Positions 7,566-16,800 of a stretch of 46,871 nucleotides of DNA are shown in pieces (the stretch's first letter is position 1; each line of letters starts with the position of its first letter). The stretch comes from a virus, in IMG/VR virus record IMGVR_UViG_3300043640_000084, positions 1 to 46,871 of that record. One strand, 5' to 3'. The translations under genes and the position numbers were made by a program. The notes under the pieces are model-generated. The model made no database searches, was not told where the DNA came from, and was given only the letters and a program-made list of their open reading frames with translations.

Positions 7566-8767
7566 TGTCAGAAGAGCTAGGCGCTGTACTTGAAGCCCCG
7601 GAAGTAATTGACGAAGTAGTAGAGCAGGAAGGCGCAGTAACACCAGAAGAGGGCGTAGAGATTGAAGCGCCTGTTGAGGGCAAGGAAGAGACTCCGGGCG
7701 ACTGGCGCAAGGTTCCTGCTGAGCTCAAGGAATTCTTCAAGACTCCAGCAGGTAAGGCCGCAAAGGATGCATGGTTCGAGCGCAATGCCTATAAGGAGAA
7801 GTTTCCCGAGGGCATAAAGCAGGTCAACGAACTAACCGCCTTCCTTGACGAGCATGGAGGCCGTGAAGGGCTTACAGCCGCTCTTGGTGAACTGACAGGC
7901 AAAGCTGCGGAGCTGGATGGCATTACGGCCAAGATGGCGAGCGGCGATCCTTCGCTGGTTACTGACCTTCCGCCTGAGACTATCTCGAAGCTTGCCCCAG
8001 TGATGGCGCAGCAATGGCAGCAGGCCGACCCTGAAGGCTGGAGTGCGGCGATGTCCGGCGTGATGGCTGCAACGATAAACTCTAACGGCGTTCCTATGTT
8101 CCTCGAGAAGATGGGAATGCTTCTGGAGTTTGGCAAGGTGGATGATGCCGTTGCAATGCTTACCCAGTTAAAGGGTTGGGCTGGTGGGTTTGCAGAGAAG
8201 GCGGCTGCACCACGCACGGAACAGAAGCAGCAGCCGGACAAGTTTGCGGAGCGCGAGCAGCAGTTGAATCAGCGCGAAGAGCGCATCTTCTTCAACGACA
8301 TCAAGCGCGAGGCTGATGAAACCTTCCGCACTCCGACGATCACGAAGGAACTGGAGTCATTCTTCAAGCGGCGTCCTAATGACGGAGATGCTAAGCAATT
8401 GGCAATTTCCAACGTTCTTTCTCAAGTAGCCGAGCGCATGAAGGCAGATCAGGACTATCAGAACTCCCTAAACGCATTGACATCCCGCAAGGATAGGGCT
8501 GGGGCAATAAAGCTGCTCAAGAGCCGCGAGACGGCAGCTATCACCGAGATTGCACCGAAGGTTGGACGGATGATCTTTGGGAATCCCGGACCCGTTGCAG
8601 TGCCTAAGACTGCAACGGCAGCGGCGGGTAGTCATCAGGCTGGGTTTACGCCAGTTGACAAGGCACCGGCGCCCCAACTGATTGACCGATTCCGCACAAC
8701 CGACGCAATGATTATGCGGGGGCAGTTCATCCTCAAAGATGGCAAGAAGCTAGCATTGGAGGGATGA
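7565..8767 (+). CDS. Scaffolding protein
   Basis: This encodes 400 aa. The very acidic, low-complexity N-terminus (EVIDEVVEQEGAVTPEEG), long helical middle with coiled coil (FAEREQQLNQREERIF) and basic patches near the C-terminus are typical of phage scaffolds. Gene order portal-scaffold-capsid supports the call. It should chaperone procapsid assembly and leave before or during packaging. It starts at ATG 7565, coupled to the preceding gene. Confidence 0.8.
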   Translation: MSEELGAVLEAPEVIDEVVEQEGAVTPEEGVEIEAPVEGKEETPGDWRKVPAELKEFFKTPAGKAAKDAWFERNAYKEKFPEGIKQVNELTAFLDEHGGREGLTAALGELTGKAAELDGITAKMASGDPSLVTDLPPETISKLAPVMAQQWQQADPEGWSAAMSGVMAATINSNGVPMFLEKMGMLLEFGKVDDAVAMLTQLKGWAGGFAEKAAAPRTEQKQQPDKFAEREQQLNQREERIFFNDIKREADETFRTPTITKELESFFKRRPNDGDAKQLAISNVLSQVAERMKADQDYQNSLNALTSRKDRAGAIKLLKSRETAAITEIAPKVGRMIFGNPGPVAVPKTATAAAGSHQAGFTPVDKAPAPQLIDRFRTTDAMIMRGQFILKDGKKLALEG

Positions 8768-8919
8768 TGGGAGACAACATCGTAAATGCCAACGGATCAG
8801 TAATGACTTCTGCACTCTATTGGTTTGCACGAGGCGTTGGAGCAGCATCAGGTAAAAAGCCGAAGATTGTAGGTCTCGGATCCACGCAGTTTAGCGCCGA
8901 ATATATCGCGTTCCGTTAG
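8764..8919 (+). CDS. 51-aa hypothetical protein
   Basis: Tandem ATGs at 8764 and 8767 overlap the scaffold stop (ATGATG), preceded by GGAGGG. The product is small, neutral to basic, with an ALYWFARGVGAASG helix. No function is recognised. It could be a small head protein; the coupling supports it being real. Confidence 0.6.
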   Translation: MMGDNIVNANGSVMTSALYWFARGVGAASGKKPKIVGLGSTQFSAEYIAFR

Positions 8920-9144
8920 CGCCGGTATGAATGGTTTGGATTCTAAGTCCACGAGCAGTAACCCCCAAGTTTAGAACCACCGCACTACCTGACCAAACCC
9001 CACCACGTCTCACCGGACGTTAAGCGGTGTGCTTCCTCGGGGTGAGGTTGATTCACCGTATAAAGTCCCGCACGCAGCAAAGTCCTTAGCTGGCCGAAAG
9101 GCGAATAGGGCGACTAATGCGGATCTTCCTACAAGGAAAATCCC
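8920..9144 (+). promoter_or_regulatory. Structured leader of the capsid gene
   Basis: This 225-bp gap before the capsid gene has no reading frame of note but several small hairpins (ACGTC/GACGT and CACCG/CGGTG around 9005-9030; CCTC/GAGG near 9038-9050). It shares cgttaagcg and ccgaaaggcgaa with the leader at 11932-11957. No clear promoter was found. It may set capsid mRNA level or stability. Confidence 0.35.
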
Positions 9145-10398
9145 ATGGCCACAGCAGTTAATTCCCAAACACTTGCAGATCAATTGGAAAAGGTCCGTCG
9201 CACTATTCCTCAGCTCTGGTTCAACGAGAACGTCTTCCTCACCAAGCTCCAGGCACGTGAAGACCTCGAAGTTTCAACACGTCCGACCCGCGTTCCTCTG
9301 GACATTCAGGCGGGCGGTAACGGTGGCGTCGTCAATCTCGATGGTGGAGACATGGGACGCGGTTCGGCTGGCTCTCGTGCGGTCGGTCTGCTCTCGAATG
9401 CCTACTACCGTTGGGCTATCGAGTGGTCTGAACTGTCGGAAGTCGCCAATGATTCCAGCGGCAAGTCCATTCAGAACTATGTAGAGAAAGAAGTTGGCCG
9501 CGGCATCAAGAACTTCCGTGCCTTCCTTGATTCTCTCGTGCAGGGTAACGGCTCTGACCAGCTTGACACGGTCACTGCCTACACTGCGGGCGATCCTTCT
9601 GTGACCGTCACGACCCCGGCGCGCTTCTCCGACCAGCAGATCATCCAGTTTGTTACTGGTGCGGTCGGTGGTGCGGTAAAGGGCAATGCGACGATCAGCT
9701 ATGTCGATTACCTGAACAAGAAACTGTACCTCACGGCTGTACCGGCATTCACGCCGGCTGCTGCTGACTCTATCCTTGCTGAGAATGCTACCAACGTCGC
9801 GAACAGCGGTATTGCTGGCATTCAGTCCTACCAGGTGTCCTCGACCTCTGGTACGTTCCTCAGCCTCAACCGTGCAACGTATCCCGGTCGCCTTACTACC
9901 CCCTTCCAGGACGGTGGCAATGCGGCTATTACCCCGGCTTTCGCTCGGCTTCTGCTGAATTCGATGCGTGTCCGCAACGGCATTGATGCAGACACCACAA
10001 GCGGATTCTTCTACATGAACCTCGACCAAGAGGCTGCATGGGAGAACACCGGTCTTGTCATCACGGAGAACATCTTCCAGCAGATCAAGGGAGATGCTTC
10101 TGAGGACATGCTGAAGAAGATGCCATCGCGCACCCTTGCGGGTCGCTCGATCGTAACTTCGGTAAAGGCAACGCAGGGCCGCATCGACTACATCGCTCAG
10201 GATCATTGGTTCAAGCAGGAGATCAAGCCTCTTGACTTCTATGACATCGATGGCAAGACGGTGTTCCCGATCTATGGTGCTTCTGGCGGTTTGGCCAGCA
10301 CCAAGATTACCTACCTCATCTTCGGCGGGAATATCGCTACAGATGATCCGGCTGCAGGTGCTTATGCTACTGGGCTTTCTGTGCCGGCAGGGTATTAA
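9145..10398 (+). CDS. Major capsid protein
   Basis: This encodes 417 aa, expected HK97-fold coat. Support: position after scaffold, size, and an N-terminus of the form NSQTLADQLEKVRRTIPQLWFNENVFLTKL seen in coat proteins of podovirus-type phages, followed by a mixed alpha/beta body without membrane segments. The ribosome-binding site is AAGGAAAAT. The gene is isolated by a structured leader and followed by a strong terminator, as expected for the most abundant virion protein. Confidence 0.85.
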   Translation: MATAVNSQTLADQLEKVRRTIPQLWFNENVFLTKLQAREDLEVSTRPTRVPLDIQAGGNGGVVNLDGGDMGRGSAGSRAVGLLSNAYYRWAIEWSELSEVANDSSGKSIQNYVEKEVGRGIKNFRAFLDSLVQGNGSDQLDTVTAYTAGDPSVTVTTPARFSDQQIIQFVTGAVGGAVKGNATISYVDYLNKKLYLTAVPAFTPAAADSILAENATNVANSGIAGIQSYQVSSTSGTFLSLNRATYPGRLTTPFQDGGNAAITPAFARLLLNSMRVRNGIDADTTSGFFYMNLDQEAAWENTGLVITENIFQQIKGDASEDMLKKMPSRTLAGRSIVTSVKATQGRIDYIAQDHWFKQEIKPLDFYDIDGKTVFPIYGASGGLASTKITYLIFGGNIATDDPAAGAYATGLSVPAGY

Positions 10399-10414
10399 CA
10401 ACTAACCCAAAGGG

Positions 10415-10441
10415 GCGCGGTCTTCGGGCCGCGCTCTTTAT
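10415..10441 (+). terminator. TTCG-loop terminator after capsid gene
   Basis: An 8-bp stem (GCGCGGTC with GGCCGCGC, one T:G pair) closed by a TTCG tetraloop is followed by TCTTTAT. It is partial or complete termination directly after the capsid gene, 9 bases before the next ATG. Confidence 0.75.
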
Positions 10442-10449
10442 GGAGACCT

Positions 10450-10983
10450 ATGCAAAATGTAAGCGAACTAACGATCCATGCTGTTGATTTATCCGAGTTT
10501 GGAAAGACTCCTTCAGGCCTACCGCTGTTTCGTGTGGTGCTGGGCAAGTCTCGCATTGAGAAGTGCTGGTATCGCGAGACGAAGCAGCTATTTGATTTGC
10601 AGATGTACCCCGACTGTGAAGGATGGATTCTCGAGAAGTGGATGTCGGGACTGGATTACGCTGGCACGCCTGATGCATTCGCAAGGCAGATGAAGGCCTC
10701 TACTATCTCCATGGAATACCCGACAGACGGCGAGTACGCGGAATGCATGAGGTTCCCGAATAACGAATCGGTGAGCATGGCGCGGCAGGCTGTAGAGATG
10801 CTGGTTTATGGCAAGACGAACATTACCGAGCGCCAACGCATCCAGGCTTTGAAGCTGCGCGAAGAGATGAAAGAGAAAGACCTCGACCAGAAGACCAGCG
10901 ACGCCATCCGAGACGTCCTCGATCCGCAGTATTCGGGCAAGCGCGTGAAGTTGTATGACGCTGCGGGAAACATCATTCAATAA
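10450..10983 (+). CDS. Hypothetical head-region protein
   Basis: This encodes 177 aa. It starts after GGAGACCT. The N-terminal half looks globular (alpha/beta, several Trp and Tyr); the C-terminal half is helical and strongly charged (QALKLREEMKEKDLDQKTSDA). It is not recognised. It lies between the capsid and adaptor genes, so a head-completion or decoration role is possible. Confidence 0.75.
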   Translation: MQNVSELTIHAVDLSEFGKTPSGLPLFRVVLGKSRIEKCWYRETKQLFDLQMYPDCEGWILEKWMSGLDYAGTPDAFARQMKASTISMEYPTDGEYAECMRFPNNESVSMARQAVEMLVYGKTNITERQRIQALKLREEMKEKDLDQKTSDAIRDVLDPQYSGKRVKLYDAAGNIIQ

Positions 10984-10991
10984 GGAGAAAC

Positions 10992-11735
10992 ATGAGCGAT
11001 TCACGAGAAGTTGCAGGAATGATCGACGGCATGAACCGCAGGAACATCCCGCGGAAGACGGATAGCATGATTCGGCAGGAAAATGCATTCAGCCTCTACG
11101 TGTTCAACGTTGGCCCGGACAATTTTGTTCGCGAAGTCGGCGTCGGCACCTATTACGTCAAGGGCAAGCAGAAGGGCGCACGTTACTCTGAGCCGGTTGT
11201 TATCCCTGCTACGGTACATACCACTGTTGTAGGTGAAACCGGTTACCGTTGGGAGGCATCAGAGGGCTGGGATGTAGCCAAAGATATCCTCCAGACTGGC
11301 AAGCCTGCAGACTACACGCGGCACGGCCTGTTTATCTCTGAGTCTGAAGTTCCGAGTGAGGAAGAGATTGCGAAGGCAGAAGCGGCACGCGTCGAATACC
11401 TCGGCAAATTGGTGCAGGATGCCGACGAGCACTATCAAGTCAATGGCGGTTCGGCTACCGTGTCGATCAATGGCGTCAACGTGGTTCGCAACAACATTCA
11501 GGACATCCATCGCAAGGCTCTGCGTGATCTTGGCTGGAGCCGTCCATGGGCTACCAAGAACATCCAAATGGCTGAGTGCTGGAACTGTGGCCGTTCGGTC
11601 ATGCCTACGTCTGCGAAATGCTTCCATGAAGGCTGCGGAGCTCCGTTGAAGAACGAAGAGGCCAAGGCAAGGTTCATTGCAGGGGATGAAGAGGTTGAAG
11701 TGCGGCGCGGCCCCGGTCGTCCCAAGGCGAGCTAA
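10992..11735 (+). CDS. Hypothetical protein with zinc-ribbon and AT-hook-like tail
   Basis: This encodes 247 aa. The central part is soluble alpha/beta; residues about 195-220 hold a CxxC (CWNCG) and a second CFHEGCG pair forming a probable zinc ribbon, and the end RRGPGRPKAS resembles an AT-hook. It starts after AAGGAGAAAC. A DNA-binding virion or head-associated protein is a reasonable guess from these features; no family is recognised. Confidence 0.75.
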   Translation: MSDSREVAGMIDGMNRRNIPRKTDSMIRQENAFSLYVFNVGPDNFVREVGVGTYYVKGKQKGARYSEPVVIPATVHTTVVGETGYRWEASEGWDVAKDILQTGKPADYTRHGLFISESEVPSEEEIAKAEAARVEYLGKLVQDADEHYQVNGGSATVSINGVNVVRNNIQDIHRKALRDLGWSRPWATKNIQMAECWNCGRSVMPTSAKCFHEGCGAPLKNEEAKARFIAGDEEVEVRRGPGRPKAS

Positions 11736-11921
11736 ATGGCCCAAGTTACTTTCAAGCGCGTAGCGAATGGATTCGATGTAACGGCGGCGGGTAACACTAC
11801 GACGGTTCCCATATCGAACATCTCTCTAACTTTTGCGAGTGTTGGTCTAGCAGCTCAAGGATATACACAAACGAAAGTCCTGCAGCTCGTAGATGGTCAG
11901 CAAATCACGGTAACTGTCTAA
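11736..11921 (+). CDS. Small beta-rich hypothetical protein
   Basis: This encodes 61 aa, starting at the base after the previous stop. It is Thr/Val-rich with alternating strand-type residues and no Cys. It could be a small decoration or connector protein; no family is recognised. It is followed by a terminator at 11974-11998. Confidence 0.6.
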   Translation: MAQVTFKRVANGFDVTAAGNTTTVPISNISLTFASVGLAAQGYTQTKVLQLVDGQQITVTV

Positions 11922-11973
11922 AGGGAATAGGCGTTAAGCGCTGACCCGAAAGGCGAATTCACCAACAAATAAA

Positions 11974-11998
11974 GCCGTCCTTAGGGGCGGCATTTCTG
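11974..11998 (+). terminator. Probable rho-independent terminator
   Basis: A 7-bp stem (GCCGTCC with GGGCGGC, one T:G pair), loop TTAG, then ATTTCTGTTT. It lies between the 61-aa gene and the adaptor gene. Confidence 0.6.
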
Positions 11999-12027
11999 TT
12001 TAAGGGAGACATTATGAGGATAAAAAC

Positions 12028-12828
12028 TTGCCTCTCGTAGACGCGGGTGGTAATCCGTACCCCTCGATACAAGACATCATGAACACAGCCCGAGCCAGGG
12101 TCAATGACATGATGAACGACGTTGACGGCGATCTTCTGTCTAACGACGCCCCTTATGCCCAAACGTTTCTGACAGCGGCGTGGAAGTGGTATCAGGCCCG
12201 TTGCGATACGGCAGGGGTGCAGACGTTCATCAAGAGCATCATGCTCTACGGCATCCCTGCACGGTCGAATAACGATGTAGCGAACGAATCATGGATTACA
12301 TGGACAGGCTGCAGCAATGGGGTGTTTCAGTTTGAGGCTCCGGTTCTTCCTGTGGACATGATTTCTCCTAAGTCAGTTTGGCGGCGCCGTTCTGTACCAC
12401 TGAATGCGGATGGTTCTCAGGCTGAGAACGGCAACCCCCTGCAACTGGTAGCGCACGCTACTGATGGCCTTCCTGTGTGCCTCGACACCAACGTCATTGA
12501 TTGGCGCGAGGATGGGATCTATTTCTACGGTGCAGACTACGCGCAGGATTGGAAGTTCCGCTATTCCGCCTACCGCGCACCGCTGATTATCACTCGCCCC
12601 GACGATCTTGTCCCAATGATGATGTGTGAGGACTGTTTGGGTGCAAGAGTGGCGTTTGAGTTTGCCAATGCTCGAGGCGCAACACAGGCCCCGGCGATGG
12701 AAGCATGGGCGGAGACGGCTTTCAACACGACTTCACAACGCAGTACCCGTATTAAACAGAGGCAATCCATTCGGAGGCAAGGTTATTCCACCGGTTCCGG
12801 TTACAACCGTTACCCCAACATTCGCTAA
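12028..12828 (+). CDS. Head-tail adaptor (P22 gp4 / T7 gp11 class)
   Basis: This encodes 266 aa. I chose the TTG at 12028 because GAGGA lies 8 bases upstream; the ATG at 12014 opens only an 8-codon frame. The N-terminal segment (PSIQDIMNTARARVNDMMND) with an all-helical first half and the place just before a nozzle-like protein match podovirus adaptors that dock below the portal. The assignment rests on layout and general look, not on catalytic motifs. Confidence 0.65.
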   Translation: MPLVDAGGNPYPSIQDIMNTARARVNDMMNDVDGDLLSNDAPYAQTFLTAAWKWYQARCDTAGVQTFIKSIMLYGIPARSNNDVANESWITWTGCSNGVFQFEAPVLPVDMISPKSVWRRRSVPLNADGSQAENGNPLQLVAHATDGLPVCLDTNVIDWREDGIYFYGADYAQDWKFRYSAYRAPLIITRPDDLVPMMMCEDCLGARVAFEFANARGATQAPAMEAWAETAFNTTSQRSTRIKQRQSIRRQGYSTGSGYNRYPNIR

Positions 12829-12844
12829 CTAGGAGGCAACAAAT

Positions 12845-13177
12845 ATGGCAGTCGTATTTACACCCACCCGCACCTTCAGCACGGCAGATCAGGCGACGTT
12901 CATTGAGTTCTGCACGGCGACTGTTACCGGAACTTACACCACAGCGGGTTTCGTATGGAATCCGTTCACGATCTTCGGCGGTAAGGGTTCCAGCCCTCTC
13001 CCGTCGTCCAACGTTCTTTCGGTAGATTTCTACTCTCCCCTTGGATTCACTTACCGAACCTCGGTTGTAGGCAACGTTGCTACCACAGTTGTGTTCAACG
13101 GTACTACGCAACTCGCTAATGCCGCTGCAATGCCTGATGCAACCATCAGTTTCACCATTATCAAAAGGAAAATCTAG
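12845..13177 (+). CDS. Small beta-rich virion-type protein
   Basis: This encodes 110 aa. It follows GGAGGCAACAAAT. It is rich in Thr, Val, Phe and Gly with no charged clusters until the KRKI end, as in decoration or tail-surface proteins. Its stop overlaps the end of the antisense endonuclease gene by 4 bases. The exact role is unknown. Confidence 0.7.
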   Translation: MAVVFTPTRTFSTADQATFIEFCTATVTGTYTTAGFVWNPFTIFGGKGSSPLPSSNVLSVDFYSPLGFTYRTSVVGNVATTVVFNGTTQLANAAAMPDATISFTIIKRKI

Positions 13178-13737
13178 GCCACTCGAGCGAAGTCTCCATG
13201 ATACTTTTTGGAGGCTTCGCTATAGGCTTCATGAGCAAGTTCGGCAGTAGGAAAATATCCAAGATGGATACGATTGGGGCCAACTGAAATCTTGGCTCTC
13301 CATCTACCTCCCACTCCATTCACTCCTCGCATACCGCTTCCACTATCGGCTCGAACCCTTCTATTTCTAGCTTGCTGTTGGCTTGTGGCCGCTCGCAGGT
13401 TAGCTCTCCTATTGTCTAGGCCATTACCCGGAGTCTTATGATCAACACTTTCGACATCTCGAAGGATTTGCCGGTGCATGCCTCGGCTCATCTTCTTGCC
13501 CTCGACATTCCAATGTCGAACTGCATAAAAGATGTCTCTGCGTTTTTCTCGCCATGCGCACCAGTTCCATTGGGAAAGATGTCCAGCATCGTCCCAATCA
13601 ACGCAAGCGAATTTTCCCTTGGTCAAGGGGATGTATGCAATGCTCGGCCCTATTGGATAAACAGGCTTGCGTTTAGTGTCTGCAGAATACTGATTCTTGC
13701 CAAGCGTTCCCTTGGCGATATACTTTCCTTGGGGCAT
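13174..13737 (-). CDS. HNH homing endonuclease with AP2 domain
   Basis: This encodes 187 aa on the minus strand, opposite to all structural neighbours. An HNH domain at about residues 83-125 shows H88, the D99-H100 pair and GLDNRRANLR with the conserved Asn; the C-terminal residues 134-185 (GMRGV...WRAKI...LGYF...A..AY) form an AP2 DNA-binding domain. This HNH-AP2 order is the well-known free-standing homing endonuclease type. It is inserted between two structural genes, so it is a selfish gene with its own start (SD GAAGGAGAG upstream). It is not within an intron in any frame I can see. Confidence 0.92.
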   Translation of the reverse strand: MPQGKYIAKGTLGKNQYSADTKRKPVYPIGPSIAYIPLTKGKFACVDWDDAGHLSQWNWCAWREKRRDIFYAVRHWNVEGKKMSRGMHRQILRDVESVDHKTPGNGLDNRRANLRAATSQQQARNRRVRADSGSGMRGVNGVGGRWRAKISVGPNRIHLGYFPTAELAHEAYSEASKKYHGDFARVA

Positions 13738-13820
13738 CGGTTCTCTCCTTCAAGAGATTTGCGTCGGAAGGCTCTAGTAAAGCGTTTCGCGACGATGCCT
13801 CTATTATACGCGGTGATTCA

Positions 13821-16800
13821 GTGATTAACGTCACTGGCTGCACCGAAATACCGTTGGGGGTCTTCGGGGGAAACAACCTCGACATGCAAGCGACAGATTT
13901 GCCGATGGGATTATCTCCAGATAACGGGGATTGTGCATTCCTGCCCGGCAGTGTCTTTACGCGCCCGTCACTTCATCGCCTTTTGACGTCTGGTGAAGGA
14001 AGCCAGATCGTTTACGCAACGACATATCTTCGCCCTGATGAAACAGTGGTCCAGCTTACATTTGATGCCGCTGGCCGGATGTTCGCTGATGGCGTGCAGT
14101 TCGGTGCAACTCGTGCAGGCAATCGCTTCTTCACGTGCAATGCCTTCGGAAAGACGTATATTGCTACCTCTGACGGATCGTTCGGTGCAGACGTACCACT
14201 GCAATTGACCCCGGAAGGTTTCCTAGACCGAGTTTCGCAGGATGGACCCGGCGCCCCTCCAACACTTTCGAATCAATCCCTGCCTGCGGTAGCTCTGGTA
14301 ACCGGTTCCTCGAGCGCAGCAGTTGCAATCGTCGCGATGACGCCTATCAACCCTGAACAGGTGCAGGTCGGATCGGGCAACCAGAATGAATGGAATGGCG
14401 GTTATCAGCCTCCAGTCTATGAAACCTATTACACCTCTCTGCTAATCCAGACTGCAACGGCACATGGTCTAGTCGTCAATGAAAGCGTCTCTATTGTAGG
14501 TAATAGCCTCTATAACAGCGGTTCTTTCTATGTGACTTTTGTCGATAGTGCCAGCTTTCAATTTGAGGTGGCGTTCTATTCTCAGAGTGGAGCGGTAGGC
14601 ACAGGTGGCACAGTTACGGCCGTAGCTGCGCTTCTGGTGAGGAATAACAACCAGGTCACCGCGACCACTGCTACTCCTCACAGCCTCCGCTCTGGATATC
14701 AGGTAGCTATTAACGGAGTGGCCGACGCTTCGCAGAGCATCACCAAGATAGTTGTCAATAACGAGACCTTACCGGGCGTCGCGACAATTACCACGCCTGT
14801 AGATCATGAGTTTGTGCCGGGTGACGTGATAAGCATCGCTGGCGTCACTGCTACCACCGTAGGCGGCTCAATTACTGCATGGGTTGTGAGTGCCAACTCA
14901 GCAACGGTTACCATGGCAAGTAATCACGGCTTGACCGCAGGGACTTCGGTTCTCGTAGAATTCGGCACTCTAGGCCTGACTCCGCGGATTATCGACTCCG
15001 TCCCATCTCTCAATACGTTTACCTTCCCTATTCAGTGGGTAGATGGTGATGGAACCACAGGCACAGTGCAACTCCCCTGGCCGGTAGCGTCAGGCACTCA
15101 GTTCACCATTTCTGCGACACCAACACCCACGACATTTCAGATTCAATTCAACTTCAATGATGGGACGTGGACAAGCGGGTCTATTGGTTTCGCGTGGGAT
15201 GGCACTTTCTTTGTCACTGCTACGCCTTCCCCGACGTCATTTGTTTATAGCCAGCCCGGGCCTAATAATTCCGTGCAATCCGGCACCGGCACGGCTACAC
15301 CTGTTGGGCAAATGTCTCCGGGTACTCACAAATGCGTCTGCATCTTCCAGACTCGCACCGGATACCTTACCGGGCCGTCGATTCCTGTCACTCTGTCGGC
15401 GGGGGGAAGTCAGTATCCCCTGGCGGCGAGAATTCCTATCGGGCCTTCGAACGTAATTGCTCGCATTCTTGCCTTCACTGGTGCAAATGGCTCCAATTAT
15501 TTCTATCTCCCGATCGCTCCGCAGCTAAATGGGCAGATTATCGGCACCTCGACGGTCGTAAATGACAACGTAACGACCTCGGCAGTGTTTGATTTCTCAG
15601 ATGAGGCCTTGTTTGCAGGTACGGCGATCGATATTCCGGGTAATAACCTCTTCAACCTTCAGGTGCTTGGCCCCTGCCTTGGATTCTTCAACTATGCCTC
15701 GCGACTGATGGCGTGGGGTGAGCGGAATAAGATCCAGCAATTCCTGAACATGGGATTTGAGGGTGGATATTATGCTGATGCCCCGAATAATCCTCTAGGT
15801 TGGAACGTTGCCGGCCTTGACGGAACTCTTACCTCTGGAGATTACGGGCAGGCATGGACGGCGACTTCAGCAACAATTAGCCAATCGGCCTATCAGGATC
15901 GTTTCGGCATTGCGATTATCCAGCCGAACACGCAATACACCTTGCGGCAGTGGGTAAACGGCACCTCGATCGTGACTATCAGCTCCGTATCGACAGGGTT
16001 TACCACTTCGGCTACGGTTTCAGGAGTAGGCGCGTTTGCTGAGGCTAAATTCTCCGTCAAAACCCCGGTGACTATCCCTGCCGACCTAATTATTACGATT
16101 TCTCAGGACGGCACGACGACTCACGATGAAATAGAGATCATTTACACGCTGAATCCCTACATTCTGACCGCAAAGACCTCTTACGTGAACAACCCCGAGT
16201 CCTTCGACGGCGTGACAGGGATTCTCGGGCCGACTGCTGACCCGCATCCAGTTCTGGGCATGGAAGAGCGGAAAGACGTGCTCTGCCTGCTAACTTCAGG
16301 CCCTCAAGGATCGCTGTACGAGACCGAAGACACGCCTTCAGGTGAGCCTGCTACATGGAACATCAGACACATCGCAGCCGAGTGCGGCCTTATCTCGGTT
16401 TGGGGTGTAGCCAAGTTTGAGGACTGGTTTTCATGGACTTCTGACACCGGATTGCGGATCTTCGACGGCTCCAATGTTGAAAAGATGAGCCAAGAGATTC
16501 AGCCTTGGTGGAATTCTCTGAATCCAGGGGCAAAGCAATTTACCGTGCTGGCAAATGACCCTTACACGCGGCGAGTTTATGTTGTGGCGGCTACGGGAAC
16601 GGAGACAGTCACGAATGAAATGTATGTCCTCGACTACCGCGACCTGAATACCTCAAGCCTATTGGCAAATGCCGGAACTCTACGTATTGGCTACTCAGGC
16701 AAGGTTGTAACAACAGATTTGACCCGTAAATGGTCGCCATGGTCAATGACGATGAACTACTGCGGATTGCTTACGCTATCGAGTGGCGAGGCTGTTATGG

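Noticed and set aside
9274-10401. A 375-codon open frame antisense to the major capsid gene
   Set aside because: It mirrors the capsid codon pattern, has no ribosome-binding site or protein-like motifs, and would fully overlap an essential gene.
13174-13820. Group I or II intron around the HNH-AP2 gene
   Set aside because: The endonuclease lies antisense in an intergenic place and the flanking genes are intact and in separate frames, so no split gene needs splicing.
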